From positions 1 through 35,782 of the forward strand of contig CAIYPF010000090.1 of the NCBI GenBank assembly GCA_903928015.1: DNA of 35,782 nt, in the 5' to 3' direction. A program made the translations under genes and the position numbers. Of this stretch, positions 8,407 to 16,513 are shown piece by piece; within the stretch, counting starts at the first letter, position 1; each line of letters starts with the position of its first letter. The notes beneath the pieces were generated by a model. It made no database searches. It was not told the DNA's origin and saw only the letters and a list, made by a program, of their open reading frames with translations. Source of the DNA: an uncultured Gammaproteobacteria bacterium (GTDB lineage Bacteria; Pseudomonadota; Gammaproteobacteria; Pseudomonadales; UBA5518).

Positions 8407-9684
8407 ATGAGAACGTCGACGCCCGATAGCCGCCTTCGTGACCGAGCCGAACTCGGTCGGGTTCTCGGCCTGCGGCCAGGTCCGCTCGCCGTGCTGGTGG
8501 CGCTCGTCTATCTGGCACTCTTCGTTGCATTCGGCGCCTGGACACTCAGCGTGGGTCTCGATGTGTACCAACGGCGGACCGACTCGGCGATGGTCGATTT
8601 CGCGCTGGCACTCGCCAGCCAGGTGGACATGGATGCCCACGAACGCATCCGTGAGGATTCCCAGACGGGGTCTGTCGAGTACACGAGACTGCTCGCGCCT
8701 CTCGAGAAGATGCATCTGGGCATGCACGAAGTCCGCGGCGTTTACACCAAACGCATCGATGACGACGGGGACATGGTGTATGTGCTCGACACCGCCCAGA
8801 GCCGCATTCCCGAGTTGCGCGAGCGTGCGACGGCCGTGACCCGCGTCGGCGAGAGGGTGCTCATGTACACCATCGAGCCTGAACTCGTCGCCACCGTCCT
8901 GTCGGGCAAACCCTGGGTTGATGCCGAGAGCTTTCTTGAGGGCAACGTGCTGTTGCGCGGCATCTACGTGCCCCTGCGCGCCGCTGGCGGCAAGGTGGTG
9001 GGCATGCTGGGCATGGATTTCGAGGAAAGCGAACTCCGTGCGATCGCGGCGCAGTGGGGTTGGGGCCTCGTGCTCCCCGCGGTGGTGTCGCTCGGGCTGG
9101 TTTCCGGCCTGCTCGGCGCGCTCGTCTGGCTGCTGCGCAATGAGCTCGGGATCATCCTCGCTGCACTGCGTGAAGAGACGATACGCGACTCGCTCACAGG
9201 TATGTTCAACCGGCGCCACTTCAACCACAGCCTTGCGAGGCATGTGGAGTTGGCGCAACACACGGGGCGATCCATCAGCCTCGTGATGATCGACGTCGAC
9301 AAGTTCAAGTCCATCAACGATACGCTGGGCCATGCCTCGGGTGACCGGGTGCTGATGATGGTGGCGGAGGCTCTGGCACAGTGCGCGCGCAGTGAAGACA
9401 TCGCCTGCCGGATCGGTGGAGAGGAGTTCGCGTTGATCCTCCCGGGGACGGATCAGCGGCAGTCACAGGTGCTCTTTTCCCGGGTGGCAGGCATGATCCG
9501 CCGTCCGTTGGGGCACAGCGGTGACGTCGGGCTCGCGCTCAGCGTCAGCGCCGGCATTGCCAGCCTGATTCCCGGCGAGGACGCAGAAGGATTGATGCTG
9601 CGGGCAGATCGCGCGCTCTACGGCGCCAAGCGCTCGGGCCGGGACTGCGTGGAACTGGCCATGCCCGAAGGCGGTACTGCGTGA
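8407..9684 (+). CDS. Membrane diguanylate cyclase 2 (GGDEF)
   Basis: A 425-residue paralogue of the preceding cyclase. It has a membrane helix at about residues 28-50, a periplasmic region with the shared motifs MDAHERIRED and GVYTKRIDDDG...YVLDTA, a second membrane helix (VVSLGLVSGLLGALVWLL), and a GGDEF domain with DVDKFKSIND and GGEEF. The I-site RSED sits five residues before GGEEF, so product inhibition should be retained. It starts 9 bp after cyclase 1 and its stop overlaps the GTG start of cyclase 3. No strong Shine-Dalgarno is seen, which suggests coupling to the upstream gene. Confidence 0.92.
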   Translation: MRTSTPDSRLRDRAELGRVLGLRPGPLAVLVALVYLALFVAFGAWTLSVGLDVYQRRTDSAMVDFALALASQVDMDAHERIREDSQTGSVEYTRLLAPLEKMHLGMHEVRGVYTKRIDDDGDMVYVLDTAQSRIPELRERATAVTRVGERVLMYTIEPELVATVLSGKPWVDAESFLEGNVLLRGIYVPLRAAGGKVVGMLGMDFEESELRAIAAQWGWGLVLPAVVSLGLVSGLLGALVWLLRNELGIILAALREETIRDSLTGMFNRRHFNHSLARHVELAQHTGRSISLVMIDVDKFKSINDTLGHASGDRVLMMVAEALAQCARSEDIACRIGGEEFALILPGTDQRQSQVLFSRVAGMIRRPLGHSGDVGLALSVSAGIASLIPGEDAEGLMLRADRALYGAKRSGRDCVELAMPEGGTA

Positions 9685-10949
9685 GTCGCCCCATCCTCTT
9701 TGGTGGTCGGCGGGGTGTGCTGCGCCGCTTCTTGCTCCAGACGCCCCTGATGCTGGCGCTCCAGGCGGGTGCCATCTTCGGGCTGCTGGTGATCCTGCTT
9801 ACCGTGCCCATCGCCACCGAAGGTGCCGAACGCGCAAGCAAGCAGTTCGATCACAACCTGATGGAACTGGCGAGCGTTATCGCTGCAACGATCGATGGCG
9901 ATCTGCATGCGACATTGCGTCTGCCCGAGCAGCAATCCGGCGAGGTCCACGCAAGGCTGCAGGATGTGCTGGTGCGCTTCCAGAATGCCGTTCCCGCGAT
10001 CTACAACCTTTACACGACCCGCCCGGAAAACGGCCGCCTCATGATGGTTCTGGATGCCGCGCGCTCGCCCTCGCTGCTGCGTCCCACCGACCCGCCGTCG
10101 GTGCTCGGGGAAGCGCTGGATTTCGATCTTGCCAATGAACCCGGCACCATCCCGACCCTGATGGCCGGACATGCCTACGTCGATCGGGGCGCCTATGACA
10201 GTGGTGGCACGCGGCGCGCCATGCGCAGTGTCTCTGCGCCGATCCGTGCGTCTGACGGGCGCGTGGTGGCGTTTCTCTCGATGGACTACGAGGAGTCTCT
10301 GTACGCCGAAGAGTTCGAGCGCCGTCGGGAGCACACGCTGCTTGTCGCGGCTGCCGTGGACGCAGCGCTCGTGCTCGGTGTGGTGGTGCTTGTGTACTGG
10401 CTGCGCCGGAGTATCGGCCGAGCGCTGGATGATCTCGCCCTCGAGTCCAGCACCGATGCGCTCACCCGCCTCGGCAACCGGGGCAGTTTCGATATCCGCC
10501 TCGGCCATGCCGTGGCATCGGCCCGCGAACGCCGGGCGCCTCTCAGCCTGCTGTTGCTGGACGCGGACCGGTTCAAGGAGGTCAACGATTCCTGGGGGCA
10601 TCCGGTGGGCGATGCCGTTCTCACCCGCATTGCAGACTGCCTCCGCGCCGAACTCCGCCCGCCCCGGGACATCTTCAGGATCGGTGGCGAGGAATTCGCC
10701 GTGCTGCTGCCCGGCGTGGTGGCGCTCGATGCGATCGCTCTCTACAACCGGCTGAACGAGGCGATCCGTCGCCCTCTGGTCCTGCCCTCCGCGCGGGTCG
10801 AACTCAGCATGAGCGGCGGTATCGCAGAGCTTGATCCGCGTGGCAGGGAGGATGCCGAGGAGTTGCTCCTGCGCGCTGACGCTGCCCTCTACCTTGCCAA
10901 GGATCTGGGTCGGGACAACGCAACGATTGCCCCCCAGGCCGGCGCCTGA
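9681..10949 (+). CDS. Membrane diguanylate cyclase 3 (GGDEF, altered I-site)
   Basis: A 422-residue third paralogue with a GTG start that overlaps the TGA of cyclase 2 (GTGA), so translation is coupled. Architecture is the same: a membrane helix (LALQAGAIFGLLVILLTVPI), a periplasmic sensor with DGDLHATLRLPEQ and IYNLYTTRPENG, a second helix (AAVDAALVLGVVVLVYWL) and a GGDEF domain with DADRFKEVND and GGEEF. The inhibitory site position reads RPPR instead of RxxD, so feedback inhibition by c-di-GMP may be lost or shifted by one residue. Its stop is 4 bp from the stop of the convergent pyruvate kinase gene. Confidence 0.92.
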   Translation: MSRPILFGGRRGVLRRFLLQTPLMLALQAGAIFGLLVILLTVPIATEGAERASKQFDHNLMELASVIAATIDGDLHATLRLPEQQSGEVHARLQDVLVRFQNAVPAIYNLYTTRPENGRLMMVLDAARSPSLLRPTDPPSVLGEALDFDLANEPGTIPTLMAGHAYVDRGAYDSGGTRRAMRSVSAPIRASDGRVVAFLSMDYEESLYAEEFERRREHTLLVAAAVDAALVLGVVVLVYWLRRSIGRALDDLALESSTDALTRLGNRGSFDIRLGHAVASARERRAPLSLLLLDADRFKEVNDSWGHPVGDAVLTRIADCLRAELRPPRDIFRIGGEEFAVLLPGVVALDAIALYNRLNEAIRRPLVLPSARVELSMSGGIAELDPRGREDAEELLLRADAALYLAKDLGRDNATIAPQAGA

Positions 10950-10953
10950 GCGA

Positions 10954-12393
10954 TCAGGCCTCGATGATCTTCAGCGTCGTCGTGGAGCCGCCGACGCCCA
11001 GCAGGTCGCCGCGGGTGAAGATGAGCCGATCCCCGGCGTGAATCAGGCCCCTGCGGCGCAGTTCGGCCACCGCCTCTGCTGCCGCATCGGCGGCGTGAAA
11101 TACCGTGTAATCGAAGACCAGAGGTATCACTCCCCGGTACAGGCTCATCCTGCGCACGGTGGCAGCGTGCCTGCTGAGGGCGAAGATCGGCAGCCCTGAA
11201 CTCATCCTGGACATCCGGAGTGCCGTGCCGCCGGACTCCGTCAGGCAGACCATGCCCGCGACGCCGACGAGATGGTTCGCGGCGTAGACGGCAGCCATCG
11301 CGATGGTCTCGTCGACGCGCTGGAACTCCCGGTCGGCACGGTGCCCGGAGCGGCGTACGTCCGGCCAGGTCTCGGCGCCCAGACAGGTGCCTGCCATTGC
11401 GGTCACGGTTTCGACGGGGAACCTGCCGCTCGCGGTCTCGGCCGAGAGCATCACGGCATCGCTGCCGTCCAGCACGGCATTGGCGACGTCGAAGACCTCG
11501 GCCCGGGTGGGTATGGGGTTCTGCACCATCGACTCCATCATCTGGGTCGCGGTGATCACGATGCGATCCGCGCGGCGCGCTTTCCGGATCAGCATCTTCT
11601 GGGCGCCAATCAGGGCCGCGTCGCCGATTTCCACGCCGAGATCCCCGCGGGCCACCATGATGCCGTCGGCCGCCTCGATCATCGCATCGAGCACGGCTTC
11701 GTCCTGAACCACTTCCGCACGTTCGATCTTGGCAATGATCCGGGCGTTGCTGCCTGCGGCGACTGCCAGTTGCCGCGCCTCATGGATGTCGGCGGCATGC
11801 AGGGGGAATGACACGGCGAGGTAGTCGAGCTCGAGCCCGGCCGCGTGCCGGATGTCCTCGAGATCGCGCTCGGTGAGAGAAGGGGCAGAGAGACCGCCGC
11901 CCAGCCGGTTGAGCCCCTTGCGGTTCGAGAGCCTCCCGCCCATGCGCACCCGGCATTCCACGCGCGAACCCTGAACCCGCTCCACGACAAGGCTGATGCG
12001 GCCGTCGTCCAGGATCAGAACGTCTTCAGGAAACACGCTCTCCGGCAGGCTTGAAAGATCGACACCCACGCCGGTTTCGTCGCCGGCATCTGCCGGCAGA
12101 TCGCAGTCGAGCGTGAATGCCGCGCCCGCCACGAGTTCGACTGCTCCCTCGCGAAAACCCCGGATCCGGATCTTCGGCCCCTGCAGGTCTCCGAGCAGCG
12201 CCACCTCGTGGCCGCAGCGCGCAGCTGCTGCCCGCACCTCGCGTGCACGATCGCGGTGATCCTCGACGTTTCCGTGCGAGAAATTCAGCCGGAAGACGTC
12301 GACGCCGGCCTCGACGAGAGCGGCGATGATCTGCGGCGAACTGCTGGCGGGTCCGAGTGTGGCGACGATTTTGGTACGGCGGTGGACTGTCAT
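10954..12393 (-). CDS. pyk: Pyruvate kinase
   Basis: Converts phosphoenolpyruvate and ADP to pyruvate and ATP at the end of glycolysis, in the cytosol. The 479-residue protein begins MTVHRRTKIVATLGPAS, the usual start, and contains the substrate and metal segment MVARGDLGVEIG, the ATQMMESM motif and TRAEVFDVANAVLDGSDAVMLS. Length is normal for a bacterial enzyme, and the C-terminal regulatory domain ends GVGGSTTTLKIIEA. The frame continues upstream, but the ATG at 12393 overlaps the TGA of the upstream reductase gene as ATGA, so the two genes are translationally coupled. This pairing with an MDR reductase is unusual and may reflect cotranscription only. Confidence 0.97.
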   Translation of the reverse strand: MTVHRRTKIVATLGPASSSPQIIAALVEAGVDVFRLNFSHGNVEDHRDRAREVRAAAARCGHEVALLGDLQGPKIRIRGFREGAVELVAGAAFTLDCDLPADAGDETGVGVDLSSLPESVFPEDVLILDDGRISLVVERVQGSRVECRVRMGGRLSNRKGLNRLGGGLSAPSLTERDLEDIRHAAGLELDYLAVSFPLHAADIHEARQLAVAAGSNARIIAKIERAEVVQDEAVLDAMIEAADGIMVARGDLGVEIGDAALIGAQKMLIRKARRADRIVITATQMMESMVQNPIPTRAEVFDVANAVLDGSDAVMLSAETASGRFPVETVTAMAGTCLGAETWPDVRRSGHRADREFQRVDETIAMAAVYAANHLVGVAGMVCLTESGGTALRMSRMSSGLPIFALSRHAATVRRMSLYRGVIPLVFDYTVFHAADAAAEAVAELRRRGLIHAGDRLIFTRGDLLGVGGSTTTLKIIEA

Positions 12394-13424
12394 GCCTGTG
12401 TCTCCGGGGCCGGTTCGATGCGCAACAGCTGCTTGCCGAGGTTCTCGCCGCGGAAGAGGCGGAGCAGTGTTTGCGGGATGCGCTCGAAGCCTTCCTGGAC
12501 GTCCGAGTTCCAGCTGAGCTGGCCGCTGGCGAGCCAGGGCCCGAGTTCGGCAAAGGCCTCGCCGGTTCGATGCAGGAAGTCGAGCATGAGGAAACCCTCG
12601 ATCCTGGCCCTGCGGTAGATCAGGTTCATCAGGTTCTGCGGTCCCGGGGGTGGTGTGGCGGCGTCGTAGCTGGCGATCTGGCCGCAGAGCACAACCCGGC
12701 CACGTGGCGCGATCCGGCCGATCAGGGCCTCGAGTTGGGCGCCTCCGACATTGTCGAACGCGATGTCGATGCCATCCGGGCACAGCGCCGCGAGGCGCTG
12801 CGGGAGGTCCTCGTTGCGGTAATCGATACAGTCCTCGGCACCAAGGCTTTTCACCCATGCGCATTTCTCCGCGCCGCCGGCGACGCCCACCACACGCGCT
12901 CCTCGCAGGCGCGCTATCTGTACGGCCATCGAGCCCGTTGCGCCGCCCGCTGCAGTGACGACCACGGTCTTGCCCGCGCCAAGGCCCCCGATATCCACAA
13001 GGCCGAAATAGGCCGTCAGTGCCGTGCCGCCCAAGGCCGCAAGCGCCATCTCCGGGTTGACTCCGGGCGGCAGCAGGGAGGGCGGGATCGGGTCATCCGT
13101 GCGGGCCAGTGTGTAGTCCTGCCAGCCGAAGAGTCCTTGCACCAGCGCGCCTTCGGGAAGGGCAGGGTTCCTCGACCGTACGACACGCGCAACGCTCGAT
13201 GCACGTACCACCTCACCCACGGCTACGGGAGGGAGATAACCCTCCTGGTCTTTCAGCCACTCGCGCTGTGTCGCGTCAAAGCCCAGCCAGAGGTTCTGCA
13301 GCAGCACCTGTCCCGAGTCGAGGTCCGGCTCGGGAACCGGGGTTTCGCGGTAGTGGAAATCGGCTTCGACGAGATGACCGCCGGGGCGACGTGCCAGGAT
13401 CCACTGACGGTTGCACATGCTCAT
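12390..13424 (-). CDS. NADP-dependent MDR oxidoreductase (CurA/PTGR-like)
   Basis: A 344-residue zinc-independent medium-chain dehydrogenase/reductase of the leukotriene B4 dehydrogenase/CurA/YncB type; such enzymes reduce the double bond of enones with NADPH. It starts MSMCNRQWILARRPGGH, the family's usual NRQW opening, has the nucleotide loop AAGGATGSMAVQIA, and lacks the zinc-ligand cysteines of alcohol dehydrogenases. GAGGA lies 7 bases before the ATG at 13424, which fixes the start; a second ATG at 13418 is less well spaced. It is divergent from the acyl-CoA synthetase gene across 90 bp and overlaps pyk by 4 bp. Confidence 0.92.
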   Translation of the reverse strand: MSMCNRQWILARRPGGHLVEADFHYRETPVPEPDLDSGQVLLQNLWLGFDATQREWLKDQEGYLPPVAVGEVVRASSVARVVRSRNPALPEGALVQGLFGWQDYTLARTDDPIPPSLLPPGVNPEMALAALGGTALTAYFGLVDIGGLGAGKTVVVTAAGGATGSMAVQIARLRGARVVGVAGGAEKCAWVKSLGAEDCIDYRNEDLPQRLAALCPDGIDIAFDNVGGAQLEALIGRIAPRGRVVLCGQIASYDAATPPPGPQNLMNLIYRRARIEGFLMLDFLHRTGEAFAELGPWLASGQLSWNSDVQEGFERIPQTLLRLFRGENLGKQLLRIEPAPETQA

Positions 13425-13441
13425 GATTTTTTCCTCGTTGT

Positions 13442-13492
13442 CCGGGCCGATTATGCACCAGCGCAGCGGCGCGCTTTGCCATAATGGCCCGG
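13442..13492. promoter_or_regulatory. Inverted repeat spanning the divergent promoter region
   Basis: Left arm 13442-13455 (CCGGGCCGATTATG) and right arm 13480-13492 (CATAATGGCCCGG) are reverse complements except for one extra G, with 24 bp between them. Each arm contains an outward-facing CATAAT, a five-of-six match to a -10 hexamer, pointing at the reductase gene on the left and the CoA synthetase gene on the right. No good -35 elements are present. This could be an operator or a symmetric bidirectional promoter; the repeat is seen, the function is inferred. Confidence 0.4.
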
Positions 13493-13514
13493 CTCCCTTC
13501 TCTGGCGACCATCG

Positions 13515-15005
13515 ATGCTTGAAATCGTCCTGCGTGCCGCGGCCAACCCCGATCGCATCGCCTTCCGCTCGGAATCCGGTACCACCACCTACGAACAGTT
13601 GCTGCAACGCTCCGCGAGCCTTGCCGCCGCGCTGCTTGGCGACGCCTCCGATCTGGGCGAGGAGCGCATCGCCTTCCTGGTGCGGGGCGGTGAGGACTAT
13701 GCGGCGCTGCAGTGGGGGATCTGGCGCGCCGGTGGTGTGGCCGTGCCACTGAACCGCGGCGCGGCGATGGGCGAGTTCCTGCACGTGCTTCGCACTGCGG
13801 GTGTGATCCGTGTCGTGGCAGATCAGCCGGGTGCCGCCCTGCTGGAAGCCTGTGCGGCCGCGGGCGCCCTCATCACCACGTTTGACGGGCTTCAAGGGGG
13901 CGCCATTGCGGCATCGCTCCCCGAGGTGGACGCCGGCCGTCGCGCGATGATCGTCTTCACCAGCGGCACTACCAGCAAACCCAAGGGCTCCGTCGCCACG
14001 CATGCCAACATCGTCGCCATGATGTCCGGCATGGAGCAGGCCTGGGGCTGGCGCGCGGAGGATTGCATTCCGCTGTTCCTTCCGCTGCATCACGTGCACG
14101 GTATCGTCAACGTGCTGGGTTGCGCGCTCTGGGTTGGCGCATGCGTTGAAGCCTTCGAAGGCTTCCGCCAGGAACAGGTGCTGCGGCGCGTGGAAGAGGG
14201 CGCCTACAGCGTCTTCATGGCAGTGCCCACCATTTACGTGAAACTCATCAAAGCACTCGAGGACCTGCCCGAGGCGCAGCGTGCGGCGGTCTGTGCAGCA
14301 TTCGGTCGCATGCGACTGATGGTTTCGGGTTCCGCAGCCTTGCCGGTCACGGTGCACCAACGCTGGGAGGAACTCACCGGCCAGCGTTTGCTCGAGCGCT
14401 ACGGCATGACAGAGATCGGCATGGCGCTGTCCAACCCGCTGGTCGGCGAGCGCCGCAGCGGCAGCGTCGGTTTGCCCATGCCGGGTGTCTCGATCAGGCT
14501 GGTCGATGAGGCGGGCAAGGAGATCGCGTCCGAGGACGCACCTGGCGAGATCCAGGTCCGGGGGCCCGCGGTGTTCCTCGAGTACTGGAACAATCCCGAT
14601 GCAACGGCCGCGAGTTTCACCGCTGACGGCTGGTTCCGTACGGGTGACGTCGCCATCCGCGAGCGTGGCTACTACCGCATCATGGGCCGGCAGTCCGTCG
14701 ACATCATCAAGTCCGGCGGCTACAAGCTCTCGGCGCTTGAGATCGAGGGCGTGCTGCTCGAGCATCCGCAGATTGCCGAGTGCGCGGTCCTCGGGATCCC
14801 CGACCAGACCTGGGGCGAGGTGGTTTCCGCGGTGGTGGTGGTGCGTGAACATGGCGTGCTCGATGAGCCCGGCCTGCGTGCCTGGTGCGAAAAACAGATG
14901 TCCACATACAAACAACCCCGGCGGTTCCTGTTTGTTCCCGGGTTGCCGCGAAATGCGATGGGCAAGGTGGTCAAGCCCGGGTTGCGGGCGTTGTTCCAGG
15001 CCTGA
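13515..15005 (+). CDS. Acyl-CoA synthetase, ACSF3/MatB-like (probable malonyl- or other short acyl-CoA synthetase)
   Basis: A 496-residue member of the ANL (AMP-forming) ligase family. Visible motifs in order: P-loop [10 protein letters not shown] at 149-158; [20 protein letters not shown] at 189-208, characteristic of ACSF3/Mat[16 protein letters not shown] (A5); GWFRTGDVA (A7); [14 protein letters not shown] (A8); and the C-terminal catalytic lysine K484 in NAMGK. These match mammalian ACSF3, a malonyl/methylmalonyl-CoA synthetase, much better than long-chain ligases. It activates a carboxylic acid with ATP and CoA in the cytosol. Downstream lie CoA-transferase genes, with scoA starting 14 bp later. 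No strong ribosome site precedes the ATG. Substrate malonate is likely but unproven. Confidence 0.88.
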   Translation: MLEIVLRAAANPDRIAFRSESGTTTYEQLLQRSASLAAALLGDASDLGEERIAFLVRGGEDYAALQWGIWRAGGVAVPLNRGAAMGEFLHVLRTAGVIRVVADQPGAALLEACAAAGALITTFDGLQGGAIAASLPEVDAGRRAMIVFTSGTTSKPKGSVATHANIVAMMSGMEQAWGWRAEDCIPLFLPLHHVHGIVNVLGCALWVGACVEAFEGFRQEQVLRRVEEGAYSVFMAVPTIYVKLIKALEDLPEAQRAAVCAAFGRMRLMVSGSAALPVTVHQRWEELTGQRLLERYGMTEIGMALSNPLVGERRSGSVGLPMPGVSIRLVDEAGKEIASEDAPGEIQVRGPAVFLEYWNNPDATAASFTADGWFRTGDVAIRERGYYRIMGRQSVDIIKSGGYKLSALEIEGVLLEHPQIAECAVLGIPDQTWGEVVSAVVVVREHGVLDEPGLRAWCEKQMSTYKQPRRFLFVPGLPRNAMGKVVKPGLRALFQA

Positions 15006-15019
15006 AGGAGGCAATGCAG

Positions 15020-15721
15020 ATGAATGGCTTCGACAAAGTGGTCGGCAGCTACGAGGAGGCCCTCGCGGGCCTGTCCGACGGCATGACGGTGATCTCGGGC
15101 GGTTTCGGTCTGTGCGGGATTCCGGAGGGCCTGATCGCGCAGATCCGTCGCATGGGTGTGCGGGAGCTCACGGTCGTGTCGAACAACTGCGGCGTCGACG
15201 GCTTCGGCCTTGGTGTGCTGCTGGAGGATCGCCAGATCCGCAAGGTCATCGCCTCTTATGTCGGCGAGAACAAGCTCTTCGAGCAACAACTGCTGAACGG
15301 CGATATCGAGGTCGAACTCACACCGCAGGGCACGCTCGCAGAAAAAATACGCGCGGGCGGCGCCGGCATTCCGGCCTTTTTCACCGCCACCGGTTACGGC
15401 ACGCCGGTAGGCGAGGGCAAGGAGGTGCGCCACTTCAACGGCCGCCCCTTCATCCTCGAGGAGGCCATCACAGGTGATTTCGCGATCGTGAAGGCCTGGA
15501 AGGCAGACCGCTACGGCAACGCCATCTACCGGCACACGGCGCAGAACTTCAATCCGATGGCGGCGACCGCGGGCAGGATCACGGTCATGGAGGTCGAGGA
15601 GATCGTCGAACCGGGCGAGCTCGAGCCTTCGCAGATCCACACGCCCGGCATCTACGTGAACCGGCTCGTACTGGGCCGCTTCGAAAAGCGCATCGAACAG
15701 CGCACCGTGCGCGCCGGCTGA
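15020..15721 (+). CDS. scoA: 3-oxoacid CoA-transferase subunit A
   Basis: Alpha subunit (233 residues) of succinyl-CoA:3-ketoacid CoA-transferase or a close relative (AtoD/PcaI family), which moves CoA between succinyl-CoA or acetyl-CoA and an oxoacid. Hallmarks are [10 protein letters not shown] near residue 28, [13 protein letters not shown] and the [11 protein letters not shown] segment. The start at 15020 is preferred to the ATG at 15014 because AAGGAGG is eight bases upstream of the former and only two from the latter. The beta subunit gene follows after 14 bp. Together with the ligase this suggests release or activation of CoA esters from a catabolic pathway. Confidence 0.95.
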   Translation: MNGFDKVVGSYEEALAGLSDGMTVISGGFGLCGIPEGLIAQIRRMGVRELTVVSNNCGVDGFGLGVLLEDRQIRKVIASYVGENKLFEQQLLNGDIEVELTPQGTLAEKIRAGGAGIPAFFTATGYGTPVGEGKEVRHFNGRPFILEEAITGDFAIVKAWKADRYGNAIYRHTAQNFNPMAATAGRITVMEVEEIVEPGELEPSQIHTPGIYVNRLVLGRFEKRIEQRTVRAG

Positions 15722-15735
15722 GCGGAGGAACACCC

Positions 15736-16398
15736 ATGGCACTCACACGTGAACAGATGGCCCGCCGGGCGGCCCTTGAACTGCGCGACGGCGATTATGT
15801 GAACCTGGGGATCGGCATCCCCACACTTGTCGCCAACTACGTCCCTGATGGCATCCGCGTGATGCTCCAGTCCGAGAACGGTCTGCTCGGGATGGGGCCG
15901 TTTCCCACCGAAGATGCCGTCGATGCCGACATGATCAATGCGGGGAAGCAGACCGTCACCGCGATCACCGGAGCCGCGATCTTCAACTCTGCCGAGTCCT
16001 TCGCCATGATCCGGGGCGGCCACGTCGATGTGACCATCCTCGGCGCCTTCGAAGTTTCCGTGCACGGTGACATCTCGTCCTGGATGGTGCCGGGCAAGCT
16101 GGTGAAAGGCATGGGCGGCGCCATGGATCTGGTGGCTGCCGCGCGCAACATCCTGGTCATCATGACCCACGCCGACAAATCCGGCGCATCCAAACTGCTC
16201 GACGCCTGTACCTTGCCGCTCACGGGCGCAGCCTGTATCCGCAAGGTTCTCACGGATCTTGCGTACCTCGAGATCGCCGATGGCGCCTTCCACCTGAAGG
16301 AACGGGCGCCGGGTGTGAGCGTCGAAGAAATCGTCGCCCGAACAGCCGGAAATCTGGTGGTCCCTTCCGACGTGCCCGAAATGCGCTTCGCCTTATAA
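15736..16398 (+). CDS. scoB: 3-oxoacid CoA-transferase subunit B
   Basis: Beta subunit (220 residues). The catalytic glutamate that forms the CoA thioester is E47 in SENGLLGMG. NLGIGIPT at residues 23-30 and the glycine-rich KGMGGAMDL segment are present. GGAGG precedes the ATG by about eight bases. It is the last enzyme gene of the ligase/CoA-transferase group before a 115-bp leader to the TonB receptor. The natural acceptor acid (acetoacetate, 3-oxoadipate or another 3-oxoacid) cannot be read from sequence; the group lies in a locus of acyl-CoA catabolism. Confidence 0.95.
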   Translation: MALTREQMARRAALELRDGDYVNLGIGIPTLVANYVPDGIRVMLQSENGLLGMGPFPTEDAVDADMINAGKQTVTAITGAAIFNSAESFAMIRGGHVDVTILGAFEVSVHGDISSWMVPGKLVKGMGGAMDLVAAARNILVIMTHADKSGASKLLDACTLPLTGAACIRKVLTDLAYLEIADGAFHLKERAPGVSVEEIVARTAGNLVVPSDVPEMRFAL

Positions 16399-16458
16399 GG
16401 GCAAGCACCTCACCCTTTCGGAGTAATCGGCGGAGCCTCTCTTGGGCTAGGGTTCAGA

Positions 16459-16479
16459 TCGGGAGCCAGACGCTCCCGA
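16459..16479. promoter_or_regulatory. Perfect 8-bp inverted repeat upstream of the TonB receptor gene
   Basis: TCGGGAGC and GCTCCCGA flank a CAGAC spacer, forming a perfect palindrome 35 bp before the receptor start. There is no T-run after it, so it is not an intrinsic terminator. It could be a repressor operator (TetR-like spacing) or an mRNA 5' hairpin. Its position fits regulation of receptor expression, but no binding protein is identified here. Confidence 0.35.
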
Positions 16480-16513
16480 CGAGAATAATCCTCATAGCTC
16501 CGGGAGATACCCC

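Noticed and set aside
7528-9333. 601-codon minus-strand frame
   Set aside because: Antisense to the cyclase genes, which carry intact GGDEF domains on the plus strand.
12390-15014. 874-codon minus-strand frame extending past the MDR reductase
   Set aside because: The upstream half is antisense to the CoA synthetase. The real reductase starts at 13424 with a good ribosome site.
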